Assembly: GCA_018398805.1 (NCBI GenBank)
Contig: JAGFBZ010000577.1
Location: forward strand, 248,001 to 312,000
Origin: Hirundichthys speculiger
Taxonomy: Eukaryota > Chordata > Actinopteri > Beloniformes > Exocoetidae
Direction: 5' to 3'
Length of the DNA: 64,000 nucleotides
Shown here: positions 22,659 through 33,797 of the stretch, in pieces
Layout: every line of letters starts with the position of its first letter
Numbering within the stretch: the stretch's first letter is position 1
The notes under the pieces: model-generated
Seen by the model: the letters and a program-made list of their open reading frames with translations, nothing else
Told to the model about the DNA's origin: nothing
Databases searched by the model: none
Made by a program: the position numbers and the translations under genes

Positions 22659-24413
22659 CCATTAAAGACACTGCTGAATGACTTCACAAAATATCCTTCT
22701 TTATGACACATTTATGTGTTACTATGACTTTAAGAAATAACTCACTGAGAATAGATTAGTATAATTCCTGAATTCCAAGTATTAATTGAAATATCTCAGG
22801 GGGTTTTATGTCGGCTGCGTTTTACTTTCAGGGTTTATGAACTAAAAATGATAATACTGATATTGCTTTAGTTTGCGATGTTTCCTGCAACTTTATTTTG
22901 TTTTATGGCACTTAATCTTGTGTTTTGTCTCTGTTGGACTGCTCTACCAAAAACCTGATGTTCTGAAAACTCCACTTTGACATTTCTTTTTGTTGTTCCA
23001 ACCAAAGCTTTAACCCACATCATCCATATTGATCAGTTCCTATTTAGATATTGTAGTTTTATCAGCTGCTTGCTCATTTTGTGTTTCAAAAATATACAGA
23101 AATTGTGGAAAAAACTTTTTTTGATGCTATTACTACAGGACTTTGGCATTTATTTTAATGATCTACTGATTAATTATGATAAATGTAATTCCTTAAGTGC
23201 TCTTCCCGACTATTTCTACATTTTGCCGTAAGTCGGACCTCACAAGGTCTGTAAACAGGGATTTGTATGTGTGTATGTGCCCTTGTTCTGTGCTAAAATC
23301 TGTTATGATGTACAGAAGCATAGACCTCACCTCAAGCTACTGCTCATTACTTCTTCAACTGCAAGTATTCAATCAAACAAAAACTTATGAGCAATTAGCT
23401 TTCGTCCAGCCTATTCACAGCAAGAGCACTGCTGTTCTTGCTTGTTCATGTCAGATGATTAGTGATGCAACACACAACCCTATCTGCCTTAGTTGCTACT
23501 GCTGTGAAACAGCTGCTTTTCTGCTGATCCAGTCAAATACAATTAACATTTCCAACAAACATTTTTTTTTGTTTTGTTTCTCATCACTCTGTTTCCTACG
23601 CATGCATTGGCACAACTGCAGAATTGCACAGTCCCCCCGCCCCTTCCCTATTAAGACCAATTGCCTGGAGGGAGATGGCAAAGTTAAGTGAGCTCTCCAT
23701 CTGTTAAATTAGTGAGTGTCAAAACTTTTAGCTGCTGAGTGATCCAGAGACATAATCCCACGTCTCCTTGGGTAATGAATTGTAGTCTTGCTAATTAGCA
23801 TGCACATGGCAAGCAGTAGCAGTGAGAATGTCCTCATCAAGGTTTGTGGTTTTCTCTTGTCTTTGGTTACTTTCTTCTTTCTTTGCCTGACTGGATGGGT
23901 CTTGGCTCAAACTTCTGCTGATGCACATCCCGGTGACCCACGCTCTTTTATTAGCAAGTAAAGAGCAATTTCAAATATTAGCAGAGCAAGGCAAATATCT
24001 TGTGACAGCGGCCCCCAGCTGCACTGAAAACAGTGAAGCAGCAATTATCTCATACGTATATTGCTTGGACACTTCTTTAAAGGGATTTTAGGCAATGGTT
24101 GTGGATGATTAAGGACATTCTAGATTATCAGTCTCAGAACTGAAGAATAGACTTACTTAAGAGACAGCAACAAGACAGAAAAAACACAGGCATGCATATA
24201 GTATATGTAATATATAAAGCATTGAGCAGTTTCCAGCAGAGGGAATCTGGGGTAGTAGCGTTATATCTGCCATGAGTCTCCATTAACAGGAATGGCCCTA
24301 CTTTTCAGGAAACTTATACATGGCTGAAACAAGTATGTTCCAAGTATGTTCCGCATTCTGGATACTTCAATGCCAGCCAGAAAAACTGCTGGGTGTTTGC
24401 ATATGCTCTTGGC
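22659..24413. other. No gene seen; 23.69-24.07 kb is regulatory-looking
   Basis: The 164-codon frame at 23,197-23,691 has no domain I recognise and a biased, Ser/Cys-rich composition typical of chance frames. The stretch 23,690-24,070 includes GCTAATTAGCATGCACATGG, overlapping homeodomain- and POU-type words, without repeat hallmarks. Confidence 0.45.
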
Positions 24414-24855
24414 CAGTGGTTCTCAAACTTTTAATACTGCGTACCACCTGAGAAACTGTTCAGCTCTCTGAGTACCACCATGATGACCAATTTTAAAATA
24501 TAGCCATATACGCCTTCTCAATTAGCTTTAAACACACAGAAGAGATGTTTATTTCTTACAGTGGTTATTTATTACCTGAATTGTTACCTTACTGAATCAG
24601 ACATTTACAACTCTGTCCAACAATTCTCACATACTCATACTCTCATACAGAGCAAAATAAACACACTCAAAATTTTAATAATCTCAAGCTACACATTTCG
24701 TTTGAAACATTGTATTTATAATGCATAGTATGTTTCAGATTTTTTTTAAAGTGAAAATGTGGAAAAAATGTGGAAAGTCATGACGTTCCCTACGTACCGC
24801 CAGAGAGCGCTTGCGTACCACTGGTGGTACGCGTACCACAGTTTGCGCACTGATG
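24414..24855. mobile_element. hAT-type MITE, copy 2 (longer)
   Basis: Shares the left end CAGTGGTTCTCAAACTTTTA and the interior of copy 1 at 17.2 kb. It also has an extra central stretch (near 24,575-24,690) and an extra GTACCACTGGTGGTACGCGT palindromic segment near the right end. Flanks CTCTTGGC (24,406-24,413) and CTCTAGGC (24,856-24,863) match at 7 of 8 positions. The exact right end is uncertain by about 3 bp. Confidence 0.8.
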
Positions 24856-24889
24856 CTCTAGGCAACCTTTTACATTGTTCAGCCCTCTA

Positions 24890-25115
24890 ACAAGAAGTAT
24901 CATAATCACCTTTATTGGCCAAGTTTGCATACATAAGAAATTTAGCTTTGGCTAACTTTCTCTCAGTGTACAGGGGGGAAATTGCTGAATTTAAATAAAA
25001 GCAATATGTATGGGTGTTCTCTTCACTGTCCTCTGTGAGTTGTTTCCTTTCCTTCATCGCCACAGTGCTGTAGATGCACGGCAGCACGGCTTGTATGAAG
25101 GAGCCAGGAGCCACG
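24890..25115 (-). mobile_element. LINE 3' end, antisense
   Basis: Plus-strand AATCACCTTTATTGGCCAAG at 24,904 is the complement of the common fish LINE terminus 'cttggccaataaaggtgatt'. What follows (TGCATACATAAGAAATTTAG) matches the usual UTR next to it. 5' truncated; no ORF. Confidence 0.65.
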
Positions 25116-25364
25116 GCCGATCAGTTTAGGACCGTACCAAGTTGAAGTCTACTGGGACCTGCAGTTAAGCGTCCTGCGACCTGCAGGCTAGCAGCGGTAG
25201 ACGTGCTTGACTGCAATGCGTGTATATGAAGGTAGAAGGCCAGTGACCAGCAGGTTCCAGCAGAACTCTGCTAGCCCTCATTGCAGCTCTGACAGCGATT
25301 GTTTCAAATGCCATTTTTGAAGTGACACTTGAAATGTCGATGTTTGGACGGATATGATAAAAAT
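25116..25364. other. No gene seen
   Basis: Slightly GC-rich stretch with several CTGCAG/CCTGC words. It may be the upstream continuation of the neighbouring LINE tail, but this is not provable here. Confidence 0.4.
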
Positions 25365-26663
25365 TAGGGCTGTCAAAGTTAACGCGTTAACGCGTGATTA
25401 ACGCAAAATAATTTTAACGCAACTAATTTTATTAACGCGTGATTAACGCGTGATTAACGCGGGCCGGCCGTTGATGTACAATAGTAGAGAGGAGAGTACG
25501 TGTTGACTCCAGGCTTCATGACCCTCGGGCCCCGCCGTAGTTGTAGTCCTGTAGTCCTCCGTTTGTCAAAACAGGAAGCCATGCACTGAGGTCGACGTCC
25601 ATGCCGCAGACAGACAGACGTAAATAAACCTCCGTTTGAAGTAGCTGGGATAAAAAGATACTATTTTGAATGGTAAGTTCAGCTTCAAAACCTTGCCTGA
25701 TGGCTAACAAGATAAATGTTGTTTGTGTTTACTGTCGATGTGAATTTAGTTACCACCGGAGTCCCGACTACTGAAATATCACTTGTTGGTTAATTAGAGC
25801 GCGAATGCAGAGAGCCCCCCCCATTTGAAGCAAACCACGAAAATATTTTGTATGAAGAACTCTTATTTCATAAGAGAAATACTAATAATAATTGTAGCAA
25901 TAAATAAACATGCATTTGTCTTGCATAAGGCAAGCATTTGTGTACTCTCATATTAGGCAAAGCAACTTTATTTGTAGAGCACAATTCGTACACAAGGCAA
26001 TTCAAAGTGCTTTACAGAAGCATAAAATCACAAGAAGGCAAATAGAATCATTCCATACAAGCATAAAAATAATCAATAATAAATAAAATTAATTAACAAA
26101 AAAATTAATTAATTAAATAAAAAATGAAGAGTGCAGATAAAATCCTTCCAGTCATCATCTTCTCATCTAAACAGAACTGTTTTCAGTCTGGATCTGAACA
26201 TTGTCAGAGTTCAAGTCTGTCTCACATATTCTGGAAGACTGGTCCAGATTTTAGGAGCATAAAACTGAAATGCAGCTTCACCTGGTTTAGTCCTGACTCT
26301 GGACACCAGCAGGAGACCACTACCTGAGGTTCTGAGAGTCCAGGTTGGTTCATATGGATCTAACATGTCAGAGATGTACTTTGGGGCCATGAAGAGACTT
26401 GAACACAAGTAGAGTAGAGCTGTTTTAAAGTCTATTCTCTGAGTGACAGGAAGCCAGAGACCTCAGGACTGGACTAATATGGTCATATTTCCTGGTTCTA
26501 GTCAGGACTCGTATTAATAAGAGTAATACAACTTGAAAAAGATCTGTATAAAGGTAGATTTAGAACAGATAAAAATATGCGATTAATTTGTGATTAATCA
26601 TGATTAATTATTGACAGTCATGCGATTAATCTGATTAATTATTTTGAGAAATTGACAGCCCTA
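25365..26663 (+). mobile_element. hAT transposon remnant with TAGGGCTGTCAA ends
   Basis: Left end TAGGGCTGTCAA and right end TTGACAGCCCTA are exact complements. Both are followed inward by GATTAATC/TTAACGCG-type subterminal repeats. Flanks ATAAAAAT (25,357-25,364) and CTAAAAAT (26,664-26,671) match at 7 of 8 positions, fitting the hAT 8-bp duplication. Near 25,700-25,790 the plus strand encodes MANKINVVCVYCRCEFSYHR, then in a shifted frame LLKYHLLVN. This is a BED-finger remnant with the C-x2-C pair. The rest of the transposase is gone and another repeat sits in the middle. Confidence 0.8.
25965..26560 (-). repeat. Dispersed repeat nested inside the hAT element
   Basis: Begins GCAACTTTATTTGTAGAGCA and runs through a TTAATTAA-rich patch. 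It then reads 'ctggaagactggtccagattttaggagcataaaactgaaatgcagcttcacc' and 'tcagagatgtactttgg', phrases of a very common teleost dispersed repeat. It separates the BED-finger part of the hAT from its right end, so it inserted later. Class unknown. Confidence 0.55.
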
Positions 26664-26689
26664 CTAAAAATGAATGCAAAGTAATATTA

Positions 26690-27115
26690 ACTATCCTGGA
26701 CATGCTCAGTCAGCCTTGCTAAAATAACTAACTGTAACCAGTCGGCTTCTCAGCTCTGCTTGTCCCGCTCTTTTGCAACACGACACCGCAGTTCGAGGAA
26801 GAAAAAGCTTCAAACCACTCTGTAGAAAATGTGTGGGTGACTCCACGGAGGGTTTTATACAGCCTGTGGACAGAAGTCTTGTTATGAGCTTGAACTGTAT
26901 CATATAGTTCAAATATTGAACTTACAAACAAAATGGACTTCCAAATGGCCAAACGGAGCAGAGTCTGTTTGTAAGTATAGGACTGAGTGTACAGCAAAAC
27001 TGACATGATGTATAGTTTGGTCTAGATAGATAATTCTGCTCTGATTTCGATCTGTGATGTCACAATACCCCAAAGATATGAACAACTTTCAGATCAATGC
27101 AGTCCCAAACAAAGT
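26690..27115 (-). repeat. Unclassified dispersed repeat, copy 2
   Basis: Its minus-strand reading matches the repeat at 1,018-1,180, including the AGAGTGG-TTGAAGC block and CAAGCAGAGCTGAGAAG. The phrase GATCTGTGATGTCACA near 27,049 recurs inverted near 44,735 (TGTGACATCACAGATC). This suggests a third, more diverged copy there. Confidence 0.5.
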
Positions 27116-28924
27116 TGCATTATGTCTGGGTTTTTTGAGTTGGTAGTGACTTTTGAAAGGCCACTTTTACAGTTTATGCTTTCAACCACAGGCAAAAAAA
27201 ATACTCATTTCAGAACCAGAGTGTCTTTGAAGTTTGATCTCAGTCTCACAATGGACAGAAAATTACACTTCACAACAAATTCTAGAGGGCACAGAGAAAC
27301 TATGGCCAACTTATCAAACCCTTTCTTTTCACAGACAGGTTTAAAACATCAAGAAATACAATGTGTTTGACTGTTAACCTTGTGGTTAGCATACTGCCTG
27401 CTCTTCCTCCACAATTGAAATGTTTTACACCCCACAGATCCACAATGAGATGCAAATGGTGAGGTTCTCCAAACTTTAGCATTGAACAAAAAGGAAATAA
27501 CTTGTCATTCTAAAAAAGTTACATATATATTTTCTTCTTTTTACTTTTGCCCTTGTAATATTAATATTGCTTGTTGAATTGGGGTTTGTTACAGCAAACA
27601 GTTACAGTTATCTGCACTGTAATTCCCCATAGGTCCATCTATACTAAAGGCAAACACTTGGCTCAAAAGTTGTATTTTGTGAACCAATATTTACACCATA
27701 TGCAGGGGTGTTATCAGTCTGCATGATAGTCGGTAGAATGATGGAACGTTAGATCGTGAGTGACACAGAGAAAGAGAAAGTCTTCAAGGGTGAATGGAGA
27801 GAAGGGGGGGACTATGTTACTAAACACTGGCTATAATAGAGGCCAAGGATTAGATGGCAAACTTTATACCCCTGCCTCCAAAGACACACACGCTTACACA
27901 CATCCACACTGCATTCCATCAGGGCTTTATCTGGCCTTTTATTTGCCTTTATCGAGCATGGCGGAGGCAGCCCGCTCAGCGTTAACAATGTCGGGCTAAA
28001 GTCATTTCACACAACACTACTTGGTCATGTAAGCTGACAACTTTTATATTCCCTTATGTCCTTGGCTTGCGCTGTCGTGCGGGCTTATCAGGAGCGAGGA
28101 GAGGCGCAACCAGTTGGCTTTCAGCACCAATACGTGCCACAGAGTGGGGTAAATTGTGCTAATTTCAAGCCTGGAGGAACCATTACTGAAATCTGAGTAT
28201 AACTCGTAGTGGCAGACAAAACTGCTTAGAAAGAGGGAGCGTGCATTGCTCATGGCTCTGCTACATGCTGCACTGGGTTTAATGTTCAATACTAGGCATT
28301 GGTGTGCATCGTCGCTTTCACAATTAATTCATTCATCGTCTGAAAAAGGGGTGTGTGCATTCGTAATGTGTATCTGTGCGGTGGTGACACAGCTTTCTGA
28401 TCAGGCCTGTAAAGGTTCATATGCAGAGCCTTTTAATTAACCTCATGCCCTGTTACTATCCACGGTGCCGAGGCACTGGTGACCTTACCCCGATTTATTT
28501 TGCAATAAAAGTGACAAGGTTATGGAAATACACGCTGATGTAGGATGTGACAGAGAGGTTACTGGACCAACCTTTAACAGGCTGACAGGCCATTATCCTT
28601 GATGTCAGATGAAGAGGTGGAAGATGGAAGTGCCCCTTGCAATTCATGCTGCACTGCTTATTTAACGTAAGAATAAAGCCCAGGGATAGGAACGAATGCC
28701 ACACACTCAAAAGAGCTCTGATGACTTATGGATGACTGACAATTAAAACCTATGTACTTTAATTAGATTTCTTGAAGATTCTATGATACAGTCATGACTT
28801 CATCAGAGAGTGAGAGAAGTCAGTCATCTTAGGAGGAATGAGTGTGACAGCAAATGCTGTGGGTCTTGAATTGCTATACAGCTAATAACTTTATCTAGAC
28901 AAATATTAGGTTTAACAGGTAAAG
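27116..28924. other. No gene seen; 27.93-28.56 kb looks unique
   Basis: No recognised TE or exon. The part at 27,930-28,560 has balanced composition and many non-repetitive words, such as TTTATTTGCCTTTATCGAGC and CCTTTTAATTAACCTCATGC. It is a candidate for conserved noncoding DNA. Confidence 0.45.
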
Positions 28925-29190
28925 TCGGTTGCCCTTCAACTGGGAAGTTGCTGCATTACTCGATAGCCCAGTCACATGCCAAGGAGTCCTTGGGCAGGAC
29001 GCTGTACCCCACATTGTCCATTTCAATACTTAGCCACTAAGGGGTGACAAGCCAGTGTTCTCTTAGTTCCAGCACCAAGAATGAATAAATGAGGAGGGTA
29101 GTGTCAGGGAGGGCATCTGATGTCTTACCCAAGCCAAATCAATATGTGAAACATATTGCTCTGGCGACTCCTAAATGGGAAAAGTCAAAA
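28925..29190 (+). mobile_element. tRNA-derived SINE (family B), degenerate
   Basis: The left part has a degenerate tRNA-like second promoter box (CAACTGGGAAGTTGCTGCATT) and the body phrase CCTTGGGCAGGACGCTGTACC, a standard fish SINE body. The right part reads GGGAGGGCATCTGATGTCTTACCCAAGCCAAATCAATATG and CTCTGGCGACTCCTAAATGGG, which match 'gaagggcatccggcgtaaaa...gtggcgacccctaac'. The same body occurs inverted at 55.4 kb. Confidence 0.6.
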
Positions 29191-29734
29191 GTAGTGCTCT
29201 ACTTTTTAACAATACTGTTCAAAAGTGTTAAGCATCCAGAGAATGGTTGTTTTATCAAAGTTTTAATGACACCCCTATTTATTTCCCAGTCTCCTAAAGA
29301 TACAAATAGAAATCCAGAAGCTTGGGTGTCTAAAACCTAAATAGAGTGGAATCCTAATACATTTCATTGCCAGCATCTGTATGGGACGGTCTCCTTCAAA
29401 AGTTTAATCTGTGCTTGTTCAGTGTAACTATTATGAACATAGTCTGTGTACGGGATTTACTCCATAGTTGGCATTTATGCATTCTCTGTAATTACAGCAG
29501 GTACAGCTACCTTGCATCTGGTGGTCTTTTGTGGAGTACTGCAGTTTGAAGTGTTTAGCTTATTTTTGTTTACTTCCTTTATGTACCTCTGACATGGCTT
29601 CTAAATAAATGAAGCATATCTTAATGAGTTGGACCTGATAAATATTGAACGGTAACTTTTCCTCCTCCCTTCCTCCTCCAGCTCATTCCATATTTAATTA
29701 GGAGCACCTTGTTACTGTAACTGTGCTCCATTTT
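29191..29734. other. No gene seen
   Basis: Unique-looking, AT-rich. Short open frames lack domains. Confidence 0.5.
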
Positions 29735-30355
29735 CTTTCCTGTTGTGCTGTTTTGCCCTCTTTTTTTCTCTTTTCTTTCCATATGTTTGCAGGCCAGAGT
29801 TTCCTCAGTTTCATGCTGACATGCAGTTCCATCCTCTGGCCATCCCAGCGTTTACCTCCACCTGTGTGTGTAGATGTGTTCGGGGTGCTGGCTGGCGTGG
29901 TGATCGGCGACCTAGTCCTCTGACCATCTCACCTCAGTGCTGCTGCCTGCATCTGTTTATGTTTATGTAGTCATTTCATTCAGTCATTTGTGTGCTCTCC
30001 TCTCTCTCTGTCCTACATCCTCTCTCTGTCCTGTCTCCCCTCTCGTTTTTTTTTTTTCTTTACCCAGCTGGCCTTCGGCAGGATGGCCCCCCCTATATGA
30101 GCCAGGTCCTGCTCAATGTTTCTTCCTCTTAAAGTGGAGTTTTTCCTTGCCACTGTTTGGCTTAAAGGTTTTTTTTTCTCCCACTGTGGGAGTTTTTTAC
30201 CTGCCATTATCCTTGTTTAGGATTCAATATTATAATTTTAGTTAATGATATTTGCTCGGGGGTCATGCTCTGGGTCCCTGTAAAGCACCTAGAGACAATT
30301 GACATTCTAACAGATGCTATACAAATAAAATCTAATTGAATATAATTGAAATTGA
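29735..30355 (+). mobile_element. LINE 3' end, same family as 1.3-2.1 kb
   Basis: Shares the PEFPQFHADMQFHPLAIP-like translated stretch with the inverted copy at 1.9-2.1 kb. It also shares the UTR landmarks CTTCCTCTTAAAGTGGAGTT, TTGCCACTGTTTGGCTTAAAG and TGTAAAGCACCTAGAGACAATTG. It ends near 30,330-30,355 in ATACAAATAAAATCTAATTG. No reverse transcriptase is present. Confidence 0.7.
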
Positions 30356-31621
30356 ACTTTTCTTGACATTACAGCAATCTAACTATCTATCTTGTTGGCA
30401 AAACAGCTTGATAACAACAAGATCCTTAGGTTCATGATCACAACAATCTTGACTCACTAGTGACAGAAGAGCTTTAAAATGTATAAGTACTGAAGACTTT
30501 TTTTTTTTTTTTAACATTGGCTTCCCAGATAGCTTGGTGTAAAAAAAAAAAAAAAAAGGTTCTAATATAAGCGATGAATGCAAATTTTGACACTGCTTGA
30601 AGCCTGGTGAGATATATTCTTTCATCATTGTGATTTTTGTGCAGCTCATGAAAATTCAATAGCCTCGCAAAGCAATGAGAGAATAACAGAAACAACTTTA
30701 ATTCAATTTAATCTGATTGAAACAAATTTACTCTCGACACTACACTTAATTTGATCCTCAGTAATACATATGCAAAGTTTGATTCAGAACATGTAAGAGG
30801 ACCATTTTGTCACGAATTCATTTCTTCACTGAAAAAAAAGATTTTCTTTTTCCTTCATTCTTTATGTAAAATGCAGCATATGAGTCACTCAGTGTGAGTC
30901 CTCCCATACTTGTCTAAAACCACCTTTTTCATCATATAAATCAGTTTATCAAATAATCCACCTTATCAAATTCAACTCATAAAATTATCAACAAACTATG
31001 AAAAAATAACCACAATAATCAGCTTTAAATCAGATTTCAGCTTTACTTGGATAATCTACCCCCAAGCACATCATTATTTTGTCATTCCAGTTAACTGAAA
31101 TTCTATAAAGACTCAAAGCCATAAGATAACTGCCCATCAAACAGCAAGACAGACTACAGCATTTCAAAATCACTTCAGGGAAGTGAACTCTGGTCAAAAG
31201 GTAGGTCTCTTTCCCTCTGGAGGTCTGCATGGTAAACCTCGGGGTCACGCTCTTTCAGTTAGGGAGACATATTCATATAACATCTCGTGTGAGTCATAGG
31301 CATCATTCTCAGGAACGGCCAAGGTTAATATATGGACTAGATCTGCTCAGCAGGATGCAAAATAATGATGAAGAAAGCACAAGACTCTATCCAACTCTGC
31401 TACTGAAGCGCTCTTTTCACAAGGTTCACTGAGACCTTATTTCCCCCACTGATTCACAGCAGTTTGTTTTGTACCACTGAACATCTCTGCACACCTCCAC
31501 ACAACCCCCTTTCTCCTTTCGTGGCTTTACCAATCAGATAGGCACAGTCAGCTACTTCTCATTCACGCACATACGACAGCTAGATAGCTAAGTGGCAAGT
31601 GGAAACATATGGAGTGAACAT
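30356..31621. other. No gene seen; T- and A-tracts
   Basis: A T-run at 30,498-30,513 and an A-run at 30,541-30,557 lie 27 bases apart and could pair. The rest shows no recognised signal. Confidence 0.5.
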
Positions 31622-31624
31622 ATC

Positions 31625-32185
31625 CAATCAAATCAAATCAAATATACTCTATTGATCCCCCAAGGGGGAAATTCAAGTTTCAAGCGCACCAGACGCTGCA
31701 GTCTGGTGTACTTGAGGAGCTGTCGGCGTCCAGCACTCCTTCTTCATGTCCCAGTCCTGTGGTCCGAGTGCTAACTCCAGATAACAGCCGTTAAAACCAG
31801 TATATCTCCACAATGGTGAATTAAATGAGATATCACAGGTCAGAGGAAACACCGATGAACCAAACTCCAATGAACCAAACTGTCTCTTCTGGGAAGACCG
31901 AGCTACCTCAGTCCGGTGAGCGATGGAGCCAACCGTCCCAGAGCCCAGTTCATCATGCGGACAAGGTTGCCGGCATCACCCCTGGCGGTGCCGGGCCCAC
32001 CAGGTCTTCAGACGGTCCCTGCCAGGTCAGCTGACTCACCCTGGCATGCAGACTGCTGGATAGGGGCAGCATGCCGCCGCTGCCCCGTCCCAGCTCAGTC
32101 GATGCTGCAGCCCGACAAAATCACCAGTGATAATGCAAGGCTGGCTGTCTGCCAGCCAAAGCTATGTTGAAGTTAGCTGACGCAT
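31625..32185 (-). mobile_element. LINE 3' region, antisense, GC-rich
   Basis: The left edge is a tandem CAAAT tail (CAATCAAATCAAATCAAAT, 31,626-31,644). It is followed by ATTGATCCCCCAAGGGGGAA, the antisense form of the common fish LINE terminus. The next 500 bases are GC-rich compared with the surroundings, as in a young LINE UTR. No RT motif is seen, so 5' truncated. Confidence 0.55.
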
Positions 32186-33770
32186 CAGGATGATGACACC
32201 AAACATTGATGCAAATCCACCATAGAATGACTATAAGACAAGAAAACCTGACTTTTGGAGTGGCCTAGTCAGAGCTAGACCTTAAACCCTTAAGCCTGTT
32301 CTACTGCACAACCTTAAAAGTCTAATGCCATTGTATTTTTAGTAATTTTGCAGTGGTCTCTAGTCTGAAACAATGCCCTGAGAATTGGTTTCATTATGCT
32401 ACGGTTGTCTTGTTTCAAGCTGTTTTAGTTCGGTGAAAACGAGGGCGGAGATAGAACAAGAGGATTCTTATGATATAAATGATATGTGAACGTCTCGCCT
32501 CTGATTGGCTAACACCACTGTGATGCTCCCTCTAGTGGGTTCTCCTTCAGTTGGTTTCCGTCAGCTTAGAGATAACCAGCAACAAATAGCAAAACGTGAA
32601 AAATCTCCTCAGAGATACAGCCTTATGCTTTTTGATCCTGGCCACAAAACTCTGTAAACACCAAGTTATCAAATTTTAGGTTGGAAGATTACAATTTAGC
32701 AAGCAAACGTTACTCTCTAGGTAGAAGTTACCCAGTGGTTATGGACAACGTTACCATACCTATAGCTTGTCCCAATGTCATCATGCTATAGTCTATTAAT
32801 GAGTAGAATAAAAGGCTCTGAAACAACAACTGCAGCTGGAAAAAAAAAACGTTTTTTACTTACAGCCTGTGAGCTGGTGGTCGATTGTTGTGATGGCACA
32901 GATCCAGGGTTTAAGCACAACTTATCTGTTTCTGTCAGCACCGTAATTTGAATAGTCACTTTGGTTGAATTGATCAGAACACACAAGTGAAGTTTCGTTA
33001 CACTTCGCTGGTGCTGTTCCGAAAATAAATCCCAACCATTTCTTCCATAGATCCTCTTTCTTAGGCAGGACATGCACACAAGACACGTGTGTTGGCTTCA
33101 GTTTGCCTGTTGCTGTGATTTAGATGAAGTTCAATTCAAAGTTCATATGCTTTTTCTTGCCACTGTATATTAATATTATTTATTTTATTGCACACAAAAA
33201 AAAAAAATTCAGTAGCTTACAATGTCATATATAACCAATCAGTAGAAAATACAATTTAGTCTACTATTGCCCAGAGGGCTTTTAGACACATAAGCCACTG
33301 GCTACATAATATGACTGAGAGGGCCATATTGTGATATATAATTAAGTCATTTTAGCAGAAAGCACTTGTTTGATGTGAGAAGATAAATACCAAGAGTAAG
33401 TTTATCTATTGTACAAAATAACCTTATAGACCTCATACGTTTGCTGATAGTTAAACTACACTAGGCTAATACTTTGGGAGCTCAATGTACGTAAACCCAC
33501 CTACTTGAAGGAAAAATGAACTCTTAATTTTCAGAGGTCTTTAATTATTGAATATTTTTTAGTTTGCATCTCTCTGCAGCACGATGTAACTTTTTTTTTT
33601 TTTACAACTCTGTAAACAGATTCTGGTAGTGTTCATTGATCAGCTACAGGCAGAGTTGGATGTTGTTTTGGAAACTGGGGAGGATGAGGCAGCTTATGTG
33701 AGAAACAGTTGAAGTCATCAGGGGAAGGAGAGATTAGCCATACATCTATGTTAGAAAGATTTCACCAATA
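32186..33770. other. No gene seen
   Basis: Includes a 97-codon minus-strand frame (33,079-32,786) of unknown identity, with no domain I recognise. T-run at 33,592-33,604. Confidence 0.45.
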
Positions 33771-33774
33771 TCAA

Positions 33775-33797
33775 CACACACACGCACACACACACCG
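33775..33797. repeat. (CA)n microsatellite, one interruption
   Basis: Eleven CA-type dinucleotides with one G substitution. Confidence 0.9.

Noticed and set aside
23197..23691. Longest open frame in the window (164 codons, plus strand)
   Set aside because: Composition is Ser/Cys/Leu-rich without any domain, it has no upstream exon or promoter signal, and it lies in AT-rich unique DNA. It fits a chance frame.
30498..30557. T-run and A-run pair as a designed hairpin or terminator
   Set aside because: Homopolymer runs are common here and nothing transcribed is identified next to them.
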